Positions 19,127 through 26,906 of a DNA stretch of 64,000 nucleotides are shown one piece after another. Position 1 is the stretch's first letter, and the number at the start of each line of letters is the position of its first letter. A model generated the notes under the pieces. That model was not told where the DNA came from, searched no databases, and saw only the letters and a program-made list of their open reading frames with translations. Origin of the DNA: Actinomyces bowdenii (lineage in GTDB: Bacteria; Actinomycetota; Actinomycetes; Actinomycetales; Actinomycetaceae); contig NZ_JAGFOU010000015.1 of assembly GCF_017592395.1 (NCBI RefSeq), forward strand, positions 22,054-86,053, in the 5' to 3' direction. A program made the translations under genes and the position numbers.

Positions 19127-19744
19127 CTACAGCAGGGAGACGTCCCCCGCGCCCTCACGCAGCACCTCGGGCACGTCGTCGGTCAGGTCCACCACCGTGG
19201 TGGAGCGGGCCTGGCCCACCGGCCCCTCGATGACCACATCGAGCAGGTGGCCCAGGGAGTCCTGGATCTGCCAGCCATCGGTCTCCGGCTCGGTGCTGCC
19301 GGGGCGGATGAGGGTGGAGGACAGCAGCGGCTCGCCGAACTGGGCGACCAGGGCCTGGGTGATGGCGTGGTCGGGGATGCGCACGCCCAGGGTGTGCTTC
19401 TTGGGGTTGAGGGTCATGCGCGGCACCTCCTTGGTGCCCTTGAGGATGAAGGTCCACGGCCCCGGGGTCAGGCGCTTGATGAGCCGGAAGGCGTTGTTGC
19501 CCACGATGGCCAGGGGCCCGGCCTGGGCGAAGTCGGCGCAGATGAAGGTGAAGTTGTGCTTGGCGTCCAACTGGCGGATGGTGCGGATCCGGTCCAGGCC
19601 GTCCTTGTTGCCCGGGGCGCAGGCCAGGGCGTATCCCGAATCGGTCGGGTAGGCCACCAGGCCTCCGTCCTTGAGGGTGTCCACGACCTTGGCCACCAGG
19701 CGGGTCTGCGGGTTGTCGGGGTGCAGCTCGATGTAGCGCGACAT
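19127..19744 (-). CDS. yciO: YciO-type Sua5/YrdC-family protein
   Basis: A 205-residue protein of the YciO branch of the YrdC/Sua5 superfamily. It follows E. coli YciO closely as I remember it: IELHPDNPQTRLV, GGLVAYPTDSGYAL, RIRTIRQLDAKHNFTFIC, TPGPWTFILKGTKEVPR, GEPLLSSTLI and TTVVDLTDD. Sua5/YrdC make threonylcarbamoyl-AMP for tRNA t6A; YciO itself has no agreed essential role. TAGCAT lies six bases before the ATG. Confidence 0.9.
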   Translation of the reverse strand: MSRYIELHPDNPQTRLVAKVVDTLKDGGLVAYPTDSGYALACAPGNKDGLDRIRTIRQLDAKHNFTFICADFAQAGPLAIVGNNAFRLIKRLTPGPWTFILKGTKEVPRMTLNPKKHTLGVRIPDHAITQALVAQFGEPLLSSTLIRPGSTEPETDGWQIQDSLGHLLDVVIEGPVGQARSTTVVDLTDDVPEVLREGAGDVSLL

Positions 19745-19750
19745 GACTCC

Positions 19751-19778
19751 ATGCTACATCCGGTGACCGCACTCACAA
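19751..19778 (-). promoter_or_regulatory. Promoter of yciO, leaderless
   Basis: On the minus strand TTGTGA and TAGCAT are spaced by 16 bp, and TAGCAT ends six bases before the yciO ATG. Transcription is predicted to start at the ATG. Confidence 0.5.
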
Positions 19779-19834
19779 TCGCTGGGGCCTGCGTCGCGGC
19801 GCGGGCATCGGCGCCGGCGGCGACGGGCGCCCGA

Positions 19835-20608
19835 TCAGCCCCGACCGGCAGGCGGCTGAAGCGCCAGATCGAGCATCTCGTGGGCGTTGTCAGAGAAGAC
19901 GGCGGTGGCGCCCCAGTTGAACAGCTCATTGGCCCGGCCCCGGGAGTTGACCGTCCACACGCCCACCCCGTAGCCGGCATCGCGCGCCGCCTGGACCATC
20001 TCGCGGGTCAGGCCCGCATCCTCCAGGTGGATGTGCGCCGCCCCGGTGAGCTCCATGGTCGAGCGCCAGTCCCCGTGGGGGCCCGGCCGGCCGTAGAGGC
20101 AGGCCACCGCCACCTGCGGGGCGCGCTGCTTGAACAGGTGGAGCAGGAGGTGGTTGAAGGAGGAGACCAGCACCCGGGCGCCTGGGCCCAGTCCCCCCAG
20201 TGCGGCGGCCACGCGGTCCACCAGCATCAGGCTGCGCCGCCCGCCCGCCTCATTGGACTTCAGCTCCAGGTTGAGGCCCAGGCCCGTCGCGGCCACCACC
20301 TCCAGGAGCTCGGGGAGCGTGGGCAAGGGCTCGCCGGCGAACTCCGGGGAGAACCAGAAACCGGCGTCGATCCCCGCCAGATCCGCGGCCACGAGATCGT
20401 CGTAGCGGCCGGAGCGGTTGGTGGTGCGGTCCAGGGTGGAGTCGTGCAGGACGATGACCGTGCCGTCCGACAGGACATCGACGTCGACCTCGACCCAGGC
20501 GACCCCGTGCTCCGCGGCTGATCGCACCGCCGCCAGGGTGTTCTCCGGCGCCAGGGCGCTCAGGCCCCGATGCGCGTAGACACGGCGCCGCTCCTCTGCT
20601 GCCTGCAC
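19835..20608 (-). CDS. Glycerophosphodiester phosphodiesterase
   Basis: A 257-residue GDPD TIM-barrel enzyme that releases glycerol-3-phosphate from glycerophosphodiesters. Catalytic motifs: YAHRGLSALAPENTLAAV, VEVDVDVLSDGTVIVLHD (Glu, Asp and His), LNLELKS, and VWTVNSRGRANELFNWGATAVFSDNAHEML. There is no signal peptide, so it is likely cytoplasmic. I chose the GTG at 20608 because AGGAGG lies four bases upstream; the ATG at 20626 is an alternative without SD. It is divergent from the arsR gene. Confidence 0.9.
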   Translation of the reverse strand: MQAAEERRRVYAHRGLSALAPENTLAAVRSAAEHGVAWVEVDVDVLSDGTVIVLHDSTLDRTTNRSGRYDDLVAADLAGIDAGFWFSPEFAGEPLPTLPELLEVVAATGLGLNLELKSNEAGGRRSLMLVDRVAAALGGLGPGARVLVSSFNHLLLHLFKQRAPQVAVACLYGRPGPHGDWRSTMELTGAAHIHLEDAGLTREMVQAARDAGYGVGVWTVNSRGRANELFNWGATAVFSDNAHEMLDLALQPPAGRG

Positions 20609-20758
20609 TCTGCCTCCTGCTGTCATGGGACTGCCGCGGGCACCGCCCCGGCGCCATGGGGCGCCATGCCAGCCGGGGCCGTCGCATGGACGCGTCGGGA
20701 TGCCGGGCGCCCACCCTACCGGGCGGCCGGCCCAGGAGGACACGACGCATCAAGGCGC

Positions 20759-20787
20759 TTGCATATCAAGGAGCGCTGATATAAGGT
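20759..20787 (+). promoter_or_regulatory. arsR promoter with overlapping inverted-repeat operator
   Basis: TTGCAT (20759) and TAAGGT (20782) are spaced by 17 bp, and TAAGGT ends seven bases before the ATG. Between and over these boxes lies ATATCA-N8-TGATAT (20763-20782), a perfect inverted repeat placed where an ArsR/SmtB dimer would block RNA polymerase. Autoregulation is inferred. Confidence 0.55.
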
Positions 20788-20794
20788 CGCTTTT

Positions 20795-21124
20795 ATGCAA
20801 GAGGACGACAGGCCCATCACCGGGCCGTTGAACGACGACTCACCAGTCGTGCAGCTGTTCAAGGCCCTTGCGCATCCGATGAGGGCGAGCATCATCCACC
20901 GCCTGACCGAGTCCCCCGCTGACGTCTCCGAGCTCGTCGAGCTGCTCGGGGCCTCCCAGCCACTGGTCTCCCACCACCTGCGGGTGCTGCGCGAGGCCCA
21001 CCTGGTGGAGGCCCTCAGGGACGGGCGCCGGAACAGCTACTCCCTCATCGACGACCACGTCGCGTCGATCTTCCTCGACGCGCTCGGACATATGAAGGAG
21101 CACGACCATGACTGCCACCACTGA
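20795..21124 (+). CDS. ArsR/SmtB-family metal-sensing repressor
   Basis: A 109-residue winged-helix repressor: ALAHPMRASIIHRLTESPADVSELVELLGASQPLVSHHLRVLREAHLV covers the HTH. The last helix has D-x-H-x10-H-x2-E (DDH ... HMKE), the alpha-5 pattern that binds zinc or cobalt in SmtB/CzrA-type sensors, and the tail HDHDCHH adds further ligands. No alpha-3 CxC motif of the arsenic/cadmium type is present. It overlaps the downstream Cys/His-rich gene by 17 bases, so both are one transcript. Release of repression by zinc-like ions is inferred. Confidence 0.9.
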   Translation: MQEDDRPITGPLNDDSPVVQLFKALAHPMRASIIHRLTESPADVSELVELLGASQPLVSHHLRVLREAHLVEALRDGRRNSYSLIDDHVASIFLDALGHMKEHDHDCHH

Positions 21125-21431
21125 GCACCGCCCCGCCGAGGCCCACAGCCACACCCACGGCCCCGACTGCGGCCACCTCGCCGTCATCCACGGCGACCAC
21201 GTCGACTACATCCACGACGGCCACGCCCACCGCGAGGACAACGGCCACTACGACGAGTGCACCGCCTGCTCCTGCCCGGACTGCTCCGACGTCTGCGCCG
21301 TGTGCGACTGCGCCGACTGCTCCTGCCCCACCTGCAACCACAGCACCTGCTCCTGCGAGCACTGCGAGGACTCCTGCTCCTCCTGCTCCTGCGAGGACTG
21401 CTCCTGCCCCACCTGCACGCACGCGGCCTGA
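21108..21431 (+). CDS. Cys/His-rich metallothionein-like metal-binding protein
   Basis: A 107-residue protein of two halves. Residues 1-50 are His/Asp-rich (HTHGPDCGHLAVIHGDHVDY, then IHDGHAHREDNGHYDEC), a domain I recall next to metal regulators in actinobacteria. Residues 51-107 contain 19 cysteines, with CSCxxC present five times (CSCPDC, CSCPTC, CSCEHC, CSCEDC, CSCPTC) and several other CxxC pairs. This is a metallothionein-like pattern, though I recognise no named bacterial metallothionein. It follows the SmtB-type sensor, so metal buffering in the cytoplasm under that sensor is the likely role. The short Cys-rich tail looks like it grew by duplication. Confidence 0.8.
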   Translation: MTATTEHRPAEAHSHTHGPDCGHLAVIHGDHVDYIHDGHAHREDNGHYDECTACSCPDCSDVCAVCDCADCSCPTCNHSTCSCEHCEDSCSSCSCEDCSCPTCTHAA

Positions 21432-21453
21432 GCCCCGCCTCCGGCAGACCCAT

Positions 21454-21495
21454 CTGATCGCCCGTCCCGCTGGCACCAGCGGGACGGGCGATCAG
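21454..21495. terminator. Bidirectional terminator between the Cys-rich gene and aspS
   Basis: A perfect inverted repeat of 20 bp arms (CTGATCGCCCGTCCCGCTGG and its complement) with only two bases between, placed between two convergent genes 23 and 5 bases from their stops. No T-run, but position and strength support termination both ways. Confidence 0.75.
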
Positions 21496-21499
21496 GGCA

Positions 21500-23266
21500 T
21501 CAGGCGGGCTCGGCGTCGACGCCGGCCTCCTTGCGCTGCTCGGGCGTGATGGGGGCCGGGGCGTCGGTCAGCGGGTCGAAGCCGCCGCCGGACTTGGGGA
21601 AGGCGATGACGTCGCGGATGGAGTCGGCCCCGGTCAGCAGGGAGACGATGCGGTCCCAGCCGAAGGCGATGCCGCCGTGCGGCGGGGCCCCGAAGGTGAA
21701 GGCCTCCAGCAGGAAGCCGAACTTCTCCTGCGCCTCGGCCCGGCTGATGCCCATGACCTTGAAGACCCGCTCCTGGACGTCGGCGCGGTGGATGCGGATC
21801 GAGCCGCCACCGATCTCGTTGCCGTTGCACACGATGTCGTAGGCGTAGGCCAGGGCGCTGCCCGGATCGGTGTCGAAGGTCTCCAGGCACTCGGGCTTGG
21901 GCGAGGTGAAGGCGTGGTGCACCGCCGTCCAGGCCGAGGCGCCCAGGGCCACATCACCCTCGGCCCTGGCCTCGGCCGAGGCCTTGAACAGGGGGGCGTC
22001 CACCACCCACACGAAGGACCACTGGTCCTCATCGATGAGCCCGCAGCGCCTGCCGATCTCCAGGCGGGCGGCCCCCAGCAGGGCGCGGGCGGCCTCCACG
22101 CCTCCGGCGGCGAAGAAGATGCAGTCCCCCGGCTGGGCGCCCGCGGCCCGGGCCAGGCCCGCGCGCTCGGCCTCGGAGATGTTCTTGGCCACCGGCCCGC
22201 CCAGCTCGCCGTCCTCGCCGACGGTCACGTAGGCCAGGCCCTTGGCACCGCGCTGCTTGGCCCACTCCTGCCAGGCGTCGAAGGTGCGCCGCGACTGCGA
22301 GGCGCCCCCGGGCATGACCACAGCACCCACATGGGGGTTCTGGAAGACCCGGAAGGAGGTGCCCGCGAAGTAGTCGGTGAGGTCGACCAGCTCCAGGCCG
22401 AAGCGCAGGTCGGGCTTATCCGTGCCGTACTTCTCCATGGCCTCGGCGTAGGTCATCCGCGGGATCGGGGTGGGCAGCTCGTAGTCGATGAGCGCCCAGA
22501 CCTCGCGCAGCACGTCCTCGGCCACAGCGATGACGTCGTCCTGCTCGACAAAGCTCATCTCCACGTCCAGCTGGGTGAACTCCGGCTGGCGGTCGGCCCG
22601 GAAGTCCTCATCGCGGTAGCAGCGGGCGATCTGGTAGTAGCGCTCCATCCCCGCCACCATGAGCAGCTGCTTGAACAGCTGGGGGCTCTGGGGAAGGGCG
22701 TACCAGGAGCCGGGGGCCAGGCGCGCGGGCACCAGGAAGTCGCGGGCGCCCTCCGGGGTGGAGCGGGTCAGGGTGGGGGTCTCGATCTCCACGAAGTCGT
22801 GGGACTCCAGGACTCGGCGCGCCGCCGCGGAGACCTGGGAGCGCAGGCGGATGGCCCGCTGCATGGGCGAACGGCGCAGGTCCAGGTAGCGGTGCTTGAG
22901 GCGGGCCTCCTCCCCCACCTGGCCGGCGTCCTCGGCGTGGTCGGAGACCTGGAAGGGAAGCGGGGCGGCCGGGTTGAGGATCTCCACCTCATCGGCCACG
23001 ACCTCGATCTCCCCGGTGGGCAGGCCGGGATTGGCGTTGCCCTCCGGGCGGGCAGTGACCTGGCCGGTGACCCTCAGGACGTACTCGGCGCGCAGGTCGT
23101 GGGCGACCTCCTCGCGGATGACCACCTGGGCGATGCCCGAGGCGTCCCGCAGATCGATGAAGGCCACGCCCCCGTGATCGCGGCGCCGGTCCACCCATCC
23201 CGTCAGGGTGACGGTGGTGCCGATGTCCTGTGAGCGCAGGGAGCCTGCTGTGCGGGTTCGCAGCAC
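21500..23266 (-). CDS. aspS: Aspartate-tRNA ligase
   Basis: A 588-residue class IIb synthetase. The N-terminal OB-fold anticodon domain ([20 protein letters not shown]) is followed by the catalytic core with motif 2 ([20 protein letters not shown]), the bacterial GAD insertion in the middle and motif 3 ([15 protein letters not shown]). The GTG at 23266 gives the usual N-terminus, with AAGGA upstream. Whether it charges tRNA-Asp only or also tRNA-Asn cannot be read with certainty. It is followed by the terminator shared with the convergent gene. Confidence 0.96.
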   Translation of the reverse strand: MLRTRTAGSLRSQDIGTTVTLTGWVDRRRDHGGVAFIDLRDASGIAQVVIREEVAHDLRAEYVLRVTGQVTARPEGNANPGLPTGEIEVVADEVEILNPAAPLPFQVSDHAEDAGQVGEEARLKHRYLDLRRSPMQRAIRLRSQVSAAARRVLESHDFVEIETPTLTRSTPEGARDFLVPARLAPGSWYALPQSPQLFKQLLMVAGMERYYQIARCYRDEDFRADRQPEFTQLDVEMSFVEQDDVIAVAEDVLREVWALIDYELPTPIPRMTYAEAMEKYGTDKPDLRFGLELVDLTDYFAGTSFRVFQNPHVGAVVMPGGASQSRRTFDAWQEWAKQRGAKGLAYVTVGEDGELGGPVAKNISEAERAGLARAAGAQPGDCIFFAAGGVEAARALLGAARLEIGRRCGLIDEDQWSFVWVVDAPLFKASAEARAEGDVALGASAWTAVHHAFTSPKPECLETFDTDPGSALAYAYDIVCNGNEIGGGSIRIHRADVQERVFKVMGISRAEAQEKFGFLLEAFTFGAPPHGGIAFGWDRIVSLLTGADSIRDVIAFPKSGGGFDPLTDAPAPITPEQRKEAGVDAEPA

Positions 23267-23373
23267 GGTGCTGGATTCCTTCCGTGTGGGGCACTGTCCC
23301 GGTGCCCGTCGGGGCGCACCGCGAGACGGGCGGGCGCCGCCGGCAGTCTAGCCCGGGCCCTGCGGCGCCCCGC

Positions 23374-24153
23374 TCAGGCGTGCAGCCCGCGCTGCGGCAG
23401 CGCGCCCTGGCTGCGCCTGAGCTGGGCCAGGCGGCGGCGGTTGATCACCACGACGACGGACAGCAGCACCAGCAGCGCGCTGAGCGCCAGGATGGAGCGG
23501 CCGATGGCGGGGAAGGCCTCGGCGGCGGCGCTGCGCTGCAGGGCGGCGGGCGCATCGGGGCGCGTGCCGGCCGCCGGGCCCGCCGCGGCCTCGGCCATGG
23601 GCGGTGGGGTGGGATCCGGCTGCGGGGTGGGAGGGGGAACGGACTCGGCCCCACCGATGACGGTCACGCCGGCGACGGTGAAGTAGGGGCTCTTGTTGGT
23701 GTAGTCGGCGGTGCGCACCGTGGAGGTGGCCACGTCCTGTCCCGCCGAGACGCGGAAGCGCAGCCAGTGGGCGCCCAGGCCCACGTAGTCCGGGAGCTCG
23801 AAGGAGCCCGAGGCGGTGCCGTCCTCATCGATGCTGATCGTGGCCACCACACCGGCCGCCTCCGGGGAGGCGGCCAGGGCGCCGTCGTCGATGAGGATCT
23901 GGACCGTGGCGCCCCGCGGGAAGCCCGAGACGGTGTACATGAGGGTGCCTCCCACGGCCACGGTGGAGGGGCTGACGGTCGAGGCGGTGCCGCTGGTGGA
24001 GGGCCCCGTGGAGGTGTCGGCCCGGGCGGGGGCCGCCTGCGAGGGCAGGACGAGCAGGGGGACCAGGGCCATGAGGCACACGAGTGCCAGATCGCGCCCA
24101 CGGCGGGACCCGCGGATCACCGAGGCGATCATCCTCGGCAGTACTGCCCGCAT
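23374..24153 (-). CDS. Secreted membrane-anchored protein with Ig-like domain
   Basis: A 259-residue surface protein of unknown function. A signal peptide covers about residues 1-45 (hydrophobic LALVCLMALVPLLVLPSQA, then ARA-D). An Ig-like beta domain follows (TVSPSTVAVGGTLMYTVSGF ... GTASGSFELPDYVGLGAHWL). Next come a Pro-rich spacer, a C-terminal membrane helix (ILALSALLVLLSVVVVI) and a basic tail. No LPXTG motif is present. AAGGA five bases before the ATG at 24153 fixes the start. It lies just downstream of a larger surface-protein gene of the same layout and probably acts with it. Confidence 0.75.
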   Translation of the reverse strand: MRAVLPRMIASVIRGSRRGRDLALVCLMALVPLLVLPSQAAPARADTSTGPSTSGTASTVSPSTVAVGGTLMYTVSGFPRGATVQILIDDGALAASPEAAGVVATISIDEDGTASGSFELPDYVGLGAHWLRFRVSAGQDVATSTVRTADYTNKSPYFTVAGVTVIGGAESVPPPTPQPDPTPPPMAEAAAGPAAGTRPDAPAALQRSAAAEAFPAIGRSILALSALLVLLSVVVVINRRRLAQLRRSQGALPQRGLHA

Positions 24154-24247
24154 GCACGTCCTTCCCTGCTCACGCATCTTCTCGTCCCTGGTCCTCATCC
24201 TCATGCGCCGACGGCCCGCTGCACCGGCCGCCGCAATCGCGCCGCCG

Positions 24248-26128
24248 TCAGCCCCGCAGCGCGGCCACCCCCGAGCGGGCCGCCACCAGGAAGCTCGCGG
24301 CCCCCAGCGCCAGCAGCCCTCCGGCCCCGATGAGCAGCCAGTCGTCCGGCCCGATGTACCCGGGCCCCTCGGCGGCGTGCGCGCCGGGCAGGACGCGCGC
24401 CCGCCTGGTGTCACCGGCCCTGGAGGAGGCCTCGGCGATCTCCAGCCGGGCCCAGCCCAGCAGGACGTTGTCGCGATCGGCCACCACGAGCTCATAGCTG
24501 CCCGAGTCGAGTGCGGAGATGTCGATGGCCACCGAGTTGGTCGAGTCGACCTGCACCCAGCCCGGGCTGCGGGCTCCGGGGAAGACGAAGACCGAGACCC
24601 ACTCCCCCTGCGAGATCGCCGAGGAGGGGAGGATGAGCGTGACCAGGTTCCCCTGGCGGGCGCCGGACAGGGAGCCCGCATTGTCGGCGCTCAGCTCCGA
24701 GGCGCTGGAGACCGGCGCGCGCGGGGTCCCGGCGGGCCGCTGCTGGGGATCGTCACCGGCCGGGGGCTGGGACTGCCCCTGCTGCTGCGCCTCCCCGGCC
24801 TCGGCGCCGGGGCCCCCGAGGCCGGGCTCCAGGGGCTGCGGGGACTGCTCGGGATCGGGGCCCGGGGGGAGCGTGGGGGCGGCTGCGGGCGGGGCGATGT
24901 CCTCGCTGTCCTTGCTCAGCGCCGAGGAGTGGTCCGGGGGCCGGACCGCCCCGGGGGGCGGGTCGTCCTGGGGCGCGGGGGGATCGTCCGAGGGCGCGGG
25001 CTCCGGAGCCGCGGACGGCTCCGGGCCCGGCTCCGCATCGGTCCCGGTGGTCGGTTCAGGGGCCGGCCCGGTCGTGGGCCCATCCGTCGGCCCGGCCGTG
25101 GGCTCTGGGCTGGGCTCGTCCGTGGGCCCACCCGTCGGCCCGGCCGTGGGCTCTGGGCTGGGCTCGTCCGTGGGCCCGGTCGTGGGCCGGGGACTCGGCT
25201 CCGGCGACGGCGAGGCGGAGGGCATCACCGTCGGCTCGGGGCCGGGAGCCGACGTCGGCTCAACGGTGGGAGCCGTGGTCGGCGCGGCCGTGGGCTCGCC
25301 TGTGGGGCCGGCCGTGGGCGGCACGGTCGGCTCGGGGCCGGGCGGCTCCGGCGTGGGCGGGGTCGTGGGCCCGGCCGTGGGCCCGCCTGTGGGCGGGGCG
25401 GTCGGCTCGGTGGTCGGAGCCGGGCCCGGCTCGGGGGAGGCGGACGGCGTCGGCTCCGGGTCGGGAGCGGGTGACGGCGTCGGCTCCGGCTCGGGCGAAG
25501 GGGACGGGCCCGGCTCCGAGACGGTGAAGACGCCCGTGGTCACGACGTCCTCATCGCTGGTGAGGGTCAGGCTGAAGGTCCCCGTGCCGGGGATGTCGGC
25601 GCCGTGGTTGAAAGCACGGGCCTCCTCCAGGAGCTGGTCGAAGGGCAGATAGCCGATGGCACTGCCGGCGCCCTCACCGCTGGGGACGAGGAGGAGGACA
25701 TGGCCGGTCTCGTACCTCTTGACCTCATCGGGCCCATGGAGATTGACCGTGATCCCAGGGTCGGGCAGCGCCGCGCCGGGAGCGCTGCACCAGCCGGTCG
25801 CCGCGAAGGACAGGGCCTGGCCCGAGGTGTAGGCGGGCACTGCGCCGTGGGCCGGCCCGCCTCCGGGGAGGTTGATGACGGCGGCCGGGACGCAGGCGGC
25901 CTCCCCTGGCTCGGCGGGCCCGGCGGGCGCGCCCTCCACGGGCCCGGCGCCCGGGGCCCCCGAGGCCGGCGCGGTGGCGACCGCCCCGGGCGCCGCCTCA
26001 GCGCCGGTCGCGGCACTGCCAGCGGCCGGGGCCATCAGGAGGGCGCTGAGCGCAGCGGGCACGACCAGCGCGGCGCCGGCTCGCTTCCGCAGAGCGCCGG
26101 CCGCGCTCGATCGCTGTGAGAGTCGCAT
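24248..26128 (-). CDS. Large surface protein with Pro/Thr-rich stalk
   Basis: A 626-residue protein with a signal peptide (about residues 1-40), an N-terminal domain with two cysteines (ACVPAAVINLPGG, GWCSAPG) and a stalk of about 270 residues. The stalk is dominated by PTxxPT and PEPT repeats and includes a 16-residue unit repeated twice (TDEPSPEPTAGPT...). A C-terminal beta domain (NLVTLILPSSAISQGEWVSV) and a final helix (WLLIGAGGLLALGAASFLV) complete it. No LPXTG motif is visible. The layout is of a cell-surface protein projecting through the wall; ligand unknown. The downstream smaller gene shares the domain style. Confidence 0.75.
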   Translation of the reverse strand: MRLSQRSSAAGALRKRAGAALVVPAALSALLMAPAAGSAATGAEAAPGAVATAPASGAPGAGPVEGAPAGPAEPGEAACVPAAVINLPGGGPAHGAVPAYTSGQALSFAATGWCSAPGAALPDPGITVNLHGPDEVKRYETGHVLLLVPSGEGAGSAIGYLPFDQLLEEARAFNHGADIPGTGTFSLTLTSDEDVVTTGVFTVSEPGPSPSPEPEPTPSPAPDPEPTPSASPEPGPAPTTEPTAPPTGGPTAGPTTPPTPEPPGPEPTVPPTAGPTGEPTAAPTTAPTVEPTSAPGPEPTVMPSASPSPEPSPRPTTGPTDEPSPEPTAGPTGGPTDEPSPEPTAGPTDGPTTGPAPEPTTGTDAEPGPEPSAAPEPAPSDDPPAPQDDPPPGAVRPPDHSSALSKDSEDIAPPAAAPTLPPGPDPEQSPQPLEPGLGGPGAEAGEAQQQGQSQPPAGDDPQQRPAGTPRAPVSSASELSADNAGSLSGARQGNLVTLILPSSAISQGEWVSVFVFPGARSPGWVQVDSTNSVAIDISALDSGSYELVVADRDNVLLGWARLEIAEASSRAGDTRRARVLPGAHAAEGPGYIGPDDWLLIGAGGLLALGAASFLVAARSGVAALRG

Positions 26129-26906
26129 CGGGTCGTACCGTTCGTGGGCGGTTCAAAGGACGCTCCTGGACGCCCCAAAGGCATCACCTGAGCACTGACA
26201 AAATAGGTAGAATGAATGGGCGCACTGATATGCCCGGGCTGTTGCAGGGGCACGATCCGAAATCCCCCGTCCCCGAGGCCCCTCGCGCCCCATCACGGGC
26301 CCATGATATCGCCACCGATGTCGCGATTCGATGACGGTGGCGCCGTGGAGGCGCCATCAGGCCGATGGCGGGCCGCCCTTTCCTCGCGGCGCCTGGCGGG
26401 CCGTTGATCCCGGGCCCGCGGTCTTCGGCCGGGAATCCCCGGAAATCCCATGGGACTCATCGTTCAAAGAAGCGCGTTCGTTATTCAGGTCTCTGTTCAG
26501 TCACAATGGATGCGCCGCTGCCGTCGGGGTGCCGCCCGGGCCGGGAAGCGGGACCGGGGAGGGCCCCGGAGGCCCACCGGGGGCCACCAGGGGCGGAGCA
26601 TTGCCCCGGATGTGGTAACCGACCTCACCTGTGACCTGGCCCCGCACCACTGCCGTGCCGATCGGACCTGCCGTAGAGTCGTCGCCGGAGCGATCCGCGT
26701 CTGCTGACCCCGTTCGGGCCTCGCGGCACCACAGGTGCCCGGCGAGCATCCCGTGAGTCTGTGCGTCAAGTCCGTCAGTCACCGTTGTCCAGCACCGGTG
26801 CAGGGCGAGTGTGGTGGGCCAGGTGCGGCAAGAGCGGAGGGCACACGCCCTCCCCCACACTCCTTAGAGCAGTCCCCGCTGTCGCGGGGGCAGAGACGGG
26901 AAAAAC
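26129..26906. other. Gene-free 0.8-kb stretch between surface protein and helicase genes
   Basis: Divergent intergenic region. No convincing gene is seen: short open frames lack SD, codon bias and recognisable products. Two AT-richer patches (around 26195-26220 and 26440-26515) probably hold promoters of the flanking genes. The helicase gene may have a long 5' untranslated region, as is common for cold-inducible DEAD-box genes. Confidence 0.5.

Noticed and set aside
23374..24681. A longer 435-codon version of the small surface-protein gene
   Set aside because: The extra N-terminal part overlaps the larger surface protein in another frame and has Arg/Ser-rich composition. The ATG at 24153 has a good SD and a signal peptide.
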